From Actinoplanes cyaneus (GTDB lineage Bacteria; Actinomycetota; Actinomycetes; Mycobacteriales; Micromonosporaceae), in the NCBI RefSeq assembly GCF_016862095.1, contig NZ_BOMH01000064.1, forward strand, positions 1 to 64,000: DNA of 64,000 bases. Direction: 5' to 3'. Under the pieces are notes generated by a model. The model saw nothing but the letters and a program-made list of their open reading frames with translations. It was not told the origin of the DNA and searched no databases. Made by a program: the position numbers and the translations under genes. Within the stretch, counting starts at the first letter, position 1, and each line of letters begins with the position of its first letter. Positions 34,215 to 42,222 of the stretch are shown in pieces.

Positions 34215-35171
34215 ATGCGCGGCCCCATGTCAGTGATCAACAGGCCGGCGCCGGCCGTCGTCGAGACCGACGAAGTGACAGTGGTGGTCGCCACCCGCAA
34301 TCGGCCCGACCGTCTCCGCGAGACCGTCCCGCACCACCGCGCCCCGACGATCATCGTCGACAACGGCTCCGACGAGCCCCTCGACGTCCCGGGCGCGCAC
34401 GACGCGGACCTCGCGGACGAGGAAGACACCGGCTTGCCGGCCGGGGTGGTCCCGAGCCCCGTGGTGGCGGAGAGTGCCGGATCGCAGCGCCGGGTCGACG
34501 TGGTCCGGCTCGAGGAGAACATCGGCGCGGCGGCCCGCAACACCGGGGTCCTGTGGGCGCGCACTCCCTTCGTCGCGTTCGCTGACGACGACTCGTACTG
34601 GGAAGCGGGATCCCTGGCCCGGGCAGTGGAGATCCTTCGCTCCCACCCGAAGGCCGCCCTGCTCACCGGCCGGGTGCTGATCGGCCCGGAGGCCCGCCCG
34701 GACCCGGTCTCGGACTACATGGCCACCGCCCCGATCGGCACACCACCCGGCGCGGCCGGCCCGTCGGTGCTGGGCTTCCTCTCCTGCGCGGTCGTCGTCC
34801 GCCGGGAGGCCTTCCTCAAGGCGGGCGGATTCCTCCCGCAACTCTTCGTGTACGGCGAGGAGGCGCTCCTCGCGATGGACCTCGCCGCCGCGGGGCACGA
34901 GCTGTCGTACGTCCCCGAGCTGACCGTGCGTCACTTCCCCGAACCCGCCGGCCGCGACAACCGGGCCCGCGCCCGCCGCGAGGCCCGCAACCGCGCCCTG
35001 ACCGCCGTGCTGCGCCGCCCGCCCGCGGTCATCGCCCGGGTCCTGTCCGAGGTCGGCCGCACCTGCCCGGCCGCGCTCGCCGACCTCGCGTCGGACCTGC
35101 CCTGGGCACTGCGCAACCGCCGCCCGCTTCCCGCCGCGATCGAGTCGCACCTGCGCCGCCTGGAGAGCTGA
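34215..35171 (+). CDS. Glycosyltransferase family 2 protein (318 aa)
   Basis: A GT-A fold glycosyltransferase. The nucleotide-binding N-terminus VTVVVATRNRPDRLRETV is followed by LEENIGAAARNTG and the metal-binding FADDDSYWE (about residues 117-125). VFGEEALLAM-like YGEEALLAMDLAAAGHE holds the catalytic-base region. The C-terminal 70 residues are basic. ATG 34227 (MSVINR) is an alternative start. The acceptor and donor are unknown. It precedes the sialidase gene on the same strand by 89 bases; a link between the two is only positional. Confidence 0.82.
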   Translation: MRGPMSVINRPAPAVVETDEVTVVVATRNRPDRLRETVPHHRAPTIIVDNGSDEPLDVPGAHDADLADEEDTGLPAGVVPSPVVAESAGSQRRVDVVRLEENIGAAARNTGVLWARTPFVAFADDDSYWEAGSLARAVEILRSHPKAALLTGRVLIGPEARPDPVSDYMATAPIGTPPGAAGPSVLGFLSCAVVVRREAFLKAGGFLPQLFVYGEEALLAMDLAAAGHELSYVPELTVRHFPEPAGRDNRARARREARNRALTAVLRRPPAVIARVLSEVGRTCPAALADLASDLPWALRNRRPLPAAIESHLRRLES

Positions 35172-35260
35172 TCTGGTTCTCCTCGCCCGGGGCCGAGGCG
35201 GGAACGCCATAGACGATCTTTACTGTTATGGTCCCTTCGCCAAATGGGGGAGGGAGACCT

Positions 35261-37762
35261 TTGACATCTCGCACGCGACTCTGGACGGCCGCGACCGCTG
35301 CCGTCCTCGTCGTTCCAGCTCTGACCGTGGCGGCCACGCCGGGCGCCGCGCAGGCCGCCTGCACGACGCCGATCACGATTCCGACCAGCGGCATCACGCC
35401 GCGCGCCGACCAGACGACGGTGGTGACCGGGAACACCGGCACCGTGTCGGACACCGCTGACACCGGCATCGCCTGGGCGCCTCGCGCGTTCGGGGCGGAC
35501 GTCGTGAGCGCTGACGGCAACCTGTCCAGGCAGATCACCGTGGCGTACACGCGGACGCTCGACGTCTCGAACGCCCCCGACCCCTCCGACGGGGGCGCCC
35601 GGGTCTCGTCCGACTCCGGCGCCACCTTCACCACGGCGCCGTCGACGGTGCCCGCGTGGAAGCTCAGCGAGGTCGGCCAGCTGCTCGACGGGCGGCTCCT
35701 CGGTGCGCAGTTCATCATCAACGGCGCGCTCGACCGCACGACCGTGCCCGGTCAGGTCACCATGCCGCTGATCCTCTCGCTCTCCGCGGACAAGGGCCGG
35801 AACTGGACGTCGGTGAACGCCCAGACGGTCTTCACCGACGCGCAGATCCCGTCGAACCAGCCGAACCCGAACGTCAACTCGATCCGGGGTGTCCGCGCGG
35901 CCGGGCGTCCGATCCAGATGACCGACGGCACCATCGTGATCCCGGTCTACTTCGCCATGGCGTTGACGGCGACCACCAACATCACGTTCGCTGCGGTGCT
36001 GACCGCCAAGCCCGGTTTCACCGCCGCGGGCGCCGTCGACACCTCCGCCCGGTGGCAGTTCACGATGCGCCCGGTGACCTCGAACCCGACGCTGAGCTTC
36101 GACGAGACCGCGGTGATCGAGCGCCAGGACGGCGCCCTGCTCGCGGTGACGCGCCGCGAGACCGCTCCGACGCCGACCCTGTCGTACCGGGTCTCCACCA
36201 ACGCCGGCGCCACCTGGAGCGCGAGTACCGCGTTGTCCTTCGCCGACCAGCCCGGTTGCGCCGTCAGCGGCGTCTACCCGCAGCTGGCGATGCTGCCCAC
36301 CGGTCAGCTCGTGCTCGGCAGCGGCCGGCCGGACAACTGGCTGGCGATCTCCACCGACGCCTCCGGCACCAGCTGGACGCAGGAGCAGCAGACCTACTGG
36401 AACGCCCCGACCAACGGCGGCCAGTGGTGGTACGGATCGTCCGGCTACACCGCGCTGGTGCCGACCGGCGGGACCCGGCTGCTGCAGTTCGCCGACAACT
36501 GCCAGGCGCCGAACGGGACCAACGGGGTGAACGGCTGCGCGTCGAACCTGAACTTCGAGAAGGGCCGCGCGTACAAGATCGTCGACAAGCAGGTGGCCGT
36601 CCTGCCCCCGGGCCTCGGCAAGATCGACCTGCTCGGCAAGCTCAAGCACGGCACGGTCACCCTGTCCACCGACCTGACCGGGGTGCCGCCGGCCGGAGCG
36701 GTCACGCCGCCGACGCCGTACGGCAGCGGCCCGTCCGCGGCCGACGCGACGAGCACTCCCTACTGGTCGACCGCGCAGGGCGCCGTCGACGGCAGCACCG
36801 CGTTCTGGTCGGGCGCGCTGTCGAGCAACACCGCCGGCACCGGCACGTACGAGCTGAAGCTCGACCGGTCCTACCACCTGACCAAGATCGGTCTGGCGCT
36901 GCTGCCGGGCGCGGCGGCCAAGGCCCACGTGGACATCTCGGCCGACGGCACGACCTGGACCCCGGCCCCGCTGACCGGGGCGGCCGGTTCCGGTCTGATC
37001 GAGACGTCCGGTGACCGGGCCCTGCGCTACTACGGGCTCGACGCGACCGCTCGCTACCTGCGCATCCAGACGGACGCGTCGAGCTGCGCCGCTGTCGGCG
37101 GCCCGGCACAGTGCAGCATGATCAACGAGCTGGAGCTGTACTCCACGGTCAACTCGTTCGAGAACGAGTTCGCCATCCCGCGCGGCCTTGCCGACCTGGC
37201 CTGCACCCGGATGACCTCGGTCTGGGCCAACGGCGACCCGGGCCACGACAGCGGCAACGGCATCCGCCTGGTCGACGGCACGAACGCCACCTTCTGCGAT
37301 GGCGACAGCACGCTGGGCAAGTTCTCCTACCCCGGGCCCGGGGTGAGCCTGGCGGCCGCCTCGACCCGGACCCTCCAGGCGAGCGTCTACCCGGTGTCGA
37401 TCACCAACGGCCTGCTGTTCGACATCAACGGCGTGCGCAGCAGCGACGGCGCGACCGGCTCGGTCTACCACCTGGGCATCGTCAACGGCGGGCGCTGGGC
37501 GGCCTACACCAAGGCCGGCGGCTGGGTCGGCCTGGGCGGTGCCGAGGTGCCGCTCAGCAGCTGGACGACCTTCCAGGTGGTGGCGACCACGACCGGCGCC
37601 ACCCTCTACACCGTGGACTCCGCCGGGCAGCGCACGCTGATCGGCACGATCCCCGAGGTCGACGGCGTCGGCGTCAGGTCCATCACCGGGTTCTCCGCCG
37701 CCAGCGGCAGCACCGCCGGCATCGGTGACCAGGCCGTCTACGACGACATCAGTTTCGAGTGA
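35261..37762 (+). CDS. Secreted sialidase-family protein with carbohydrate-binding modules (833 aa)
   Basis: Signal peptide (RTRLWTAATAAVLVVPALTVA, cleavage after AQA near residue 33). A six-bladed sialidase propeller covers about 45-470 with Asp-box-like repeats: SSDSGATFTT, SADKGRNWTS, STNAGATWSAS and STDASGTSW. An F5/8-type C-like module (about 505-635) and a concanavalin/LamG-like module (about 640-833) follow. TTG 35261 is chosen because gggagggag precedes it and the signal peptide starts there. It would cleave sialic acid or related nonulosonic sugars outside the cell; active-site Arg residues were not individually assigned. Confidence 0.85.
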   Translation: MTSRTRLWTAATAAVLVVPALTVAATPGAAQAACTTPITIPTSGITPRADQTTVVTGNTGTVSDTADTGIAWAPRAFGADVVSADGNLSRQITVAYTRTLDVSNAPDPSDGGARVSSDSGATFTTAPSTVPAWKLSEVGQLLDGRLLGAQFIINGALDRTTVPGQVTMPLILSLSADKGRNWTSVNAQTVFTDAQIPSNQPNPNVNSIRGVRAAGRPIQMTDGTIVIPVYFAMALTATTNITFAAVLTAKPGFTAAGAVDTSARWQFTMRPVTSNPTLSFDETAVIERQDGALLAVTRRETAPTPTLSYRVSTNAGATWSASTALSFADQPGCAVSGVYPQLAMLPTGQLVLGSGRPDNWLAISTDASGTSWTQEQQTYWNAPTNGGQWWYGSSGYTALVPTGGTRLLQFADNCQAPNGTNGVNGCASNLNFEKGRAYKIVDKQVAVLPPGLGKIDLLGKLKHGTVTLSTDLTGVPPAGAVTPPTPYGSGPSAADATSTPYWSTAQGAVDGSTAFWSGALSSNTAGTGTYELKLDRSYHLTKIGLALLPGAAAKAHVDISADGTTWTPAPLTGAAGSGLIETSGDRALRYYGLDATARYLRIQTDASSCAAVGGPAQCSMINELELYSTVNSFENEFAIPRGLADLACTRMTSVWANGDPGHDSGNGIRLVDGTNATFCDGDSTLGKFSYPGPGVSLAAASTRTLQASVYPVSITNGLLFDINGVRSSDGATGSVYHLGIVNGGRWAAYTKAGGWVGLGGAEVPLSSWTTFQVVATTTGATLYTVDSAGQRTLIGTIPEVDGVGVRSITGFSAASGSTAGIGDQAVYDDISFE

Positions 37763-37798
37763 CCTTCTAAGGTCAAGATCCTGCTGGCGTACGGCCAC

Positions 37799-37835
37799 GG
37801 CATCGTCCCGCGATCCACGATCGCGGGACGATGCC
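37799..37835. terminator. Strong terminator hairpin after the sialidase gene
   Basis: A perfect 16-bp stem (37799-37814 with 37820-37835) with a 5-base loop, ccacg. It lies between convergent genes and could act in both directions. A second short palindrome (gaccttctaaggtc) sits at the sialidase stop codon. Confidence 0.8.
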
Positions 37836-37982
37836 GTTCGTGGCAATGCCTGCGTGAGTGGCGATGCCTGCCCTGAAGCGGACAGAACCTGCCCTGAAGT
37901 GGACAGATCCCGCCCTCCCAAAGGGGGGCCACCTCCACTGGCGTCAAGTGTGGTGCAGAACGGGAAGATCAGGTCGGCTGCC

Positions 37983-38008
37983 TGTGGACGAGCCGACAAT
38001 GTGGATAA
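37983..38008. promoter_or_regulatory. Second DnaA-box-like pair
   Basis: TGTGGACGA (37983-37991, one mismatch) and TGTGGATAA (38000-38008, an exact TTATCCACA on the other strand), 17 bases apart. They lie at the 3' end of the aldehyde dehydrogenase gene. Confidence 0.35.
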
Positions 38009-38023
38009 CTCCGGAGCGGCCTT

Positions 38024-39430
38024 TCACCAGCCCGCGGGCGGCGCCTCCACGTGCACGGCCTTCACCGCTGTCAGCTCGTCCAGCAGCTCGGGGCCGTACC
38101 CGAAGCCCTGCCCGCTGAGACGGCGCGGATGCGCGGCACCTCCCGGCGCCCCGCCGAAGACCGCGTTGATCTTCACGGTGCCGACCGGCAACGTCCGCCA
38201 CGCCTGCTGCGCGTTGCCCATCGACGGCGTCAGCACGGTCGCCGCGAGCCCGTAGTCGGATGCCGCGGCCCGGTCCAGCCCGTCGGCGAACGTGGGCACC
38301 ACCGCGACGGGCGCGACCGGCCCGAACGTCTCCTCCCGCATCACCGTCATCCGGTCGGTACAGCCGCTGAGGACGGTCGGCGGGTAGAACGCGCCCGGCC
38401 CCTCCGGGACGGTCCCGCCGCGCAGGGCGGTCGCGCCGTCCTTGACGGCCTGCTGCACCTGCTCGTCCACGGTGTCGCGCAACCGCCGGTCGACGAGCGG
38501 CCCGATCCGCGGCTGCCAGGCGTCGGCCTCGGCGACGAGCGCGTCGAGGAAGGCCTCGGCCACGGACTCGACCACGTAGATGCGTTCGACGGCGACGCAG
38601 ATCTGCCCCGAGTTGGCGAACGACCCGAGCGCCGCCTGCCCGGCCGCCCACGCCGGGTCGACTCCGGCGTCGACCAGCAGCGGGTCCTTGCCGCCGTTCT
38701 CCAGCAGCGCTTTCGCGCCGGTCCGGGCGCAGGCCGCCGCGATCGCGCGGCCGGTCGCGGTGGAGCCGACGTGGGCCACGACGTCGACCGCCGCGTTGCT
38801 GAGGGCGGCACCGGTGGCCCCGTCGCCGTTGACCAGGTTGAGGACGCCGTCGGGGAAGTGCGGGGCGATCAGCGTCACGAGGTGGTGCCCGGTGGCGGGG
38901 GTGCGCTCGCTGGGCTTGTGCACGACCGTGTTGCCGGTGACGAGGGCCGCGCCGAGCAGCCCGCAGGCCACGGCGACCGGATCGTTCCACGGGGTGATCA
39001 CCGCGACCACACCGCGCGGCCCGTACGCCATCAGGTCGATCGCCTCGTCGTTGCCGGCGAGCGCCCGCCCGCGGTGGACCGGCCCGAGTTCCGCGTACTG
39101 CCGCAGCGTGCCGACCCCGGCCAGCACGGAGTCGCGGGCGTCGGCGACGGGCTTGCCCATCTCGGCCGAGATGAGCCGCGCCAGTTCGTCGGCGCCGGCG
39201 GCGACCGCGTCGGCCGCCGCGTGCAGCGCGGCGCCCCGGGCGGCCGGCGCGGTGCGGGCCCAGTCCGGTGCGGCGGACCGCGCGGCGGCCACGGCCTCTT
39301 GGACATCCGTTTCGTCGGAGACGGCGACCCGGGTGACCGGGGAGCCGTCGCTGGGACTGATGACGATCAATTCGCGACCGGAGCCGCCGAGCCGCCGGGA
39401 ACCGGCGATGAGTTGGCTGACCTCATACAT
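38024..39430 (-). CDS. Aldehyde dehydrogenase family protein (468 aa)
   Basis: An NAD(P)-dependent aldehyde dehydrogenase. The cofactor region is VAVITPWNDPVAV (about 140-152). The general base Glu is in KALLENGGKDPLLV (about 240-253) and the nucleophile Cys in SFANSGQICVAVERIY (about 270-285). The C-terminal EETFGPVAPVAVVPTFADG is typical. Length is normal. It is divergent from the heptose/carbamoyltransferase operon with 111 bases between them. A regulatory palindrome lies in that gap, so shared control is possible. The substrate is unknown. Confidence 0.88.
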   Translation of the reverse strand: MYEVSQLIAGSRRLGGSGRELIVISPSDGSPVTRVAVSDETDVQEAVAAARSAAPDWARTAPAARGAALHAAADAVAAGADELARLISAEMGKPVADARDSVLAGVGTLRQYAELGPVHRGRALAGNDEAIDLMAYGPRGVVAVITPWNDPVAVACGLLGAALVTGNTVVHKPSERTPATGHHLVTLIAPHFPDGVLNLVNGDGATGAALSNAAVDVVAHVGSTATGRAIAAACARTGAKALLENGGKDPLLVDAGVDPAWAAGQAALGSFANSGQICVAVERIYVVESVAEAFLDALVAEADAWQPRIGPLVDRRLRDTVDEQVQQAVKDGATALRGGTVPEGPGAFYPPTVLSGCTDRMTVMREETFGPVAPVAVVPTFADGLDRAAASDYGLAATVLTPSMGNAQQAWRTLPVGTVKINAVFGGAPGGAAHPRRLSGQGFGYGPELLDELTAVKAVHVEAPPAGW

Positions 39431-39473
39431 GGCAGCTCGGATGCCCCTCCTTCACCTGCGCAAACGTAAAAGC

Positions 39474-39490
39474 ACTTCGACCGTCGAAGT
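39474..39490. promoter_or_regulatory. 17-bp palindrome in the divergent promoter region
   Basis: acttcgac-c-gtcgaagt is a perfect palindrome with a single central base, followed by a short T-run. It lies between the divergent aldehyde dehydrogenase and carbamoyltransferase genes, 44 and 52 bases from their starts. An operator for a dimeric repressor is the simplest reading. Confidence 0.5.
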
Positions 39491-39541
39491 TTTTCGGTGA
39501 CCTTGCGAGTAGTTGGAAAACAGCGGGGTATCCGCCGAAAC

Positions 39542-41170
39542 ATGCGAGTGCTGGGAATCAACGCGATCTTCCACGATCCGGCGGCGGCGCTGATCGTGGA
39601 CGGTCAGGTGGTAGCGGCCGCCGAGGAGGAACGTTTCAGCCGGCGTAAGCACGGCAAGCGGCCGGTGCCGTTCGCCGCGTGGGAGCTGCCGGAACTCGCC
39701 GCGGCCTGGTGCCTGACCGAGGCGGGGCTGCGCCCGGGCGATCTGGACGCCGTCGCCTACTCGTTCGACCCGGGGATCAGCCGGGACGCCGCCGATCTGG
39801 GACTCGACGACCCGTGGGACCACCTGCGGATCGACTACGCGCGGCGGGCGCCGCAGTTCCTGGCCGCGGCGCTGCCCGGGCTCGACCCCGAGCAGGTGCG
39901 GTTCGTGCCGCATCACGTGGCGCACGCCGCGTCGGCGGGACTGTCGGTGCCGGACGACAACGCGGTGCTGGTGCTCGACGGGCGGGGCGAGGTCGCCGGT
40001 CACCTGGCGGGGGCCTACCGGGACGGCGAGCTGACCGTCCTGCGTACCCAGGAGCTGCCGCACTCGCTGGGCCTGCTCTACGAGGACCTGACCCGGCACC
40101 TAGGCTTCCTGCACTCCAGCGACGAGTACAAGGTGATGGCCCTGGCGTCGTACGGGACGCCGAAGTTCCTCGATCTCCTGCGGGAGCTGATCAGGACGAC
40201 CGGCGACGGCGGGTTCGTCGTGGACCGCATCGACTGGAGCGCCCTGGCGAAACCGTGCCCGCCCGGCGGCGAGCTCACCGACGCGCACGCCGACCTGGCC
40301 GCGAGTGTCCAGAAGCGCCTCGAGGAGGTCATTCTCGACCTGGCGCGCTGGACCTACGAAGCGTCCGGCGGCCTGCCGACGCTGACCATGGCCGGCGGCA
40401 CCGCGCTGAACTGTGTCGCGAACGGGCGGATCGCCGAGGAGGGGCCGTTCCAGCGGGTGTGGGTGCAGCCGGCCGCCGGCGACTCGGGCACCGCGCTGGG
40501 CTCGGCGCTGACCGTGCACGGGCAGAGCATCCCGTTCACCACGGCGGCGCTCGGGCGCGGCTGGTCCGACGAGGAGCTGGAGGCCGAGCTGAAGCGGGCG
40601 GCGCTGCCGTACACCCGGCCCGCCTCGATCGCCGCGGAGGCCGCCGAGGTGCTGGCCCGCAACGGGATCGTCGCCTGGTACCAGGGGCGCAGCGAGTACG
40701 GCCCGCGCGCGCTCGGCCACCGCTCGCTGCTGGCCCACCCGGGGCAGTCCGACACGCAGCGGCGGATGAACGACGTGAAGGGCCGTGAGCAGTTCCGGCC
40801 GATCGCGCCGATGGTCCGCGCCGAACGCTTCCACGACATCTTCGACGGGGTCTTCCCGAGTGAGTACATGCTCTTCGTGCACCGGGTCAAACCTGATTGG
40901 CGCGACCGGATCCCGGCCGTCACGCACGTCGACGGCACGGCCCGGGTGCAGACCGTCCACCACGAGACCGAGCCGCTCGTCGCCGAGATGCTCGCCCAGT
41001 TCGAGCGGCTCACCGGCCTGCCCGTGGTCGTCAACACGTCGCTGAACACGGCCGGGCGCCCGATGGTCGACACCCCGCGCGAGGCGATGGAGCTCTTCGG
41101 CTCGGCCCCGGTCGACCTTCTCGCGATCGGGCCGTTCGCGGTCCACCGAGCGCAGGCGTTCGGCGCGTGA
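39542..41170 (+). CDS. O-carbamoyltransferase, NodU/CmcH/TobZ family (542 aa)
   Basis: First gene of the glycan operon. The N-terminal Kae1-like half starts MRVLGINAIFHDPAAALI and contains AAEEERFSRRKHGK, the histidines of FVPHHVAHAASA, and SSDEYKVMALASYG. The C-terminal YrdC-like half has WYQGRSEYGPRALGHRSLL and VVNTSLNTAGRPMVDTP. The family uses carbamoyl phosphate and ATP to carbamoylate a hydroxyl, often on a sugar or antibiotic. ATG 39542 fits the family start; the open frame begins 15 codons earlier. The stop overlaps the next gene (GTGA). Confidence 0.9.
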   Translation: MRVLGINAIFHDPAAALIVDGQVVAAAEEERFSRRKHGKRPVPFAAWELPELAAAWCLTEAGLRPGDLDAVAYSFDPGISRDAADLGLDDPWDHLRIDYARRAPQFLAAALPGLDPEQVRFVPHHVAHAASAGLSVPDDNAVLVLDGRGEVAGHLAGAYRDGELTVLRTQELPHSLGLLYEDLTRHLGFLHSSDEYKVMALASYGTPKFLDLLRELIRTTGDGGFVVDRIDWSALAKPCPPGGELTDAHADLAASVQKRLEEVILDLARWTYEASGGLPTLTMAGGTALNCVANGRIAEEGPFQRVWVQPAAGDSGTALGSALTVHGQSIPFTTAALGRGWSDEELEAELKRAALPYTRPASIAAEAAEVLARNGIVAWYQGRSEYGPRALGHRSLLAHPGQSDTQRRMNDVKGREQFRPIAPMVRAERFHDIFDGVFPSEYMLFVHRVKPDWRDRIPAVTHVDGTARVQTVHHETEPLVAEMLAQFERLTGLPVVVNTSLNTAGRPMVDTPREAMELFGSAPVDLLAIGPFAVHRAQAFGA

Positions 41171-42222
41171 TCAGCATCGTGGTGCCGACGCTCGGCCGGC
41201 CTTCGCTGCACGTCCTCCTCGAGGCGCTCCCGCGGCACGCGGAGATCGTCGTGGTGGACGACCGTCCCTCTCCGGAGGCGCCGCTGACCGTTCCTGATCA
41301 CGTGACGGTGATCCCGGGCCCGGCCCGGGGGCCCGCCGCGGCGCGCAACGCCGGCTGGCGGGCCGCCCGCAACGGGTGGATCGTCTTCCTCGACGACGAC
41401 GTCGTGCCCGAGCCGGACTGGGCGGAGCGGCTCGCCGAGGACCTGGCGGGCGCGGGTGACGACGTCGGCGGCGTCCAGGGCGTGCTGCGCGTTCCGCTGC
41501 CGGCCGGCCGCCGCCCCACCGACTGGGAGCGGGTCACCGCGGGGCTCGCCGACGGCAAGTGGCTGACCGCCGACATGGCGTACCGTCGCGCGGCCCTGAC
41601 CGCCGTCGGTGGCTTCGACGAGCGCCTGCCGCGGGCTTTCCGCGAGGACGCCGAGATCGCCTTCCGGGTGCGCCGGGCCGGGTGGCGCCTCGAGGCCGGC
41701 CATCGCGGGATCGTCCATCCGGTACGACCGGAGTCGCGCTGGGTCAGCCTCCGCACCCAGCGGGGCAACGCCGACGACGCCCTGCTCCGCCGGCTCCACG
41801 GTGCCCACTGGCGCAGCGTGCTGGAGATCCCGCCCGGCCGGCGTCCCCGCCACGCGGCGATCACCGCCCTGGGGGTCGCCGCGCTCGCCGCGACCGTGGC
41901 GGGCCGCCGCGGCTGGGCCCTCGCCGCGGCCGCCGGATGGGCCGCCGGGACCGCCGAGTTCGCCGCCGCGCGCATCCTGCCCGGCCCGCGCGACCGGCAC
42001 GAGGTCACCACCATGCTGCTGACCAGCGCCGCCATCCCACCGGTCGCGGTCGCGCACTGGCTGCGCGGCTGGTGGCGCTGGCGTGCCGCGAAGCCGGTCC
42101 AGACCGTCCGCAGCGCCGCCACCCACGGTGTCGCCACCCACGATGCCGTCACCCGCATCGCCCCCGCCCGCGTCGCGCCCGACGAGCGGACGAGAGCCGC
42201 GGACAGGTCGGTGGCCGTCTGA
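41167..42222 (+). CDS. Glycosyltransferase family 2, membrane-associated (351 aa)
   Basis: A GT-A glycosyltransferase (about 1-235): SIVVPTLGRPSLHVLLEAL at the start, GPAAARNAGWRAARNG, the metal-binding FLDDDVVPEPDW, and FREDAEIAFRVRRAGWRLE. From about 235 hydrophobic helices follow (AAITALGVAALAATVAG, then LLTSAAIPPVAVAHWL), so the enzyme is probably membrane bound. GTG 41167 overlaps the carbamoyltransferase stop. The C-terminal 35 residues are low-complexity ATHGV/ATHDAV-like. It probably starts or extends the operon's glycan. Confidence 0.85.
   Translation: MISIVVPTLGRPSLHVLLEALPRHAEIVVVDDRPSPEAPLTVPDHVTVIPGPARGPAAARNAGWRAARNGWIVFLDDDVVPEPDWAERLAEDLAGAGDDVGGVQGVLRVPLPAGRRPTDWERVTAGLADGKWLTADMAYRRAALTAVGGFDERLPRAFREDAEIAFRVRRAGWRLEAGHRGIVHPVRPESRWVSLRTQRGNADDALLRRLHGAHWRSVLEIPPGRRPRHAAITALGVAALAATVAGRRGWALAAAAGWAAGTAEFAAARILPGPRDRHEVTTMLLTSAAIPPVAVAHWLRGWWRWRAAKPVQTVRSAATHGVATHDAVTRIAPARVAPDERTRAADRSVAV

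Noticed and set aside
34931..37999. 1022-codon minus-strand frame
   Set aside because: It is antisense to the sialidase gene, which has a signal peptide and Asp-box motifs; the minus-strand product is low complexity.
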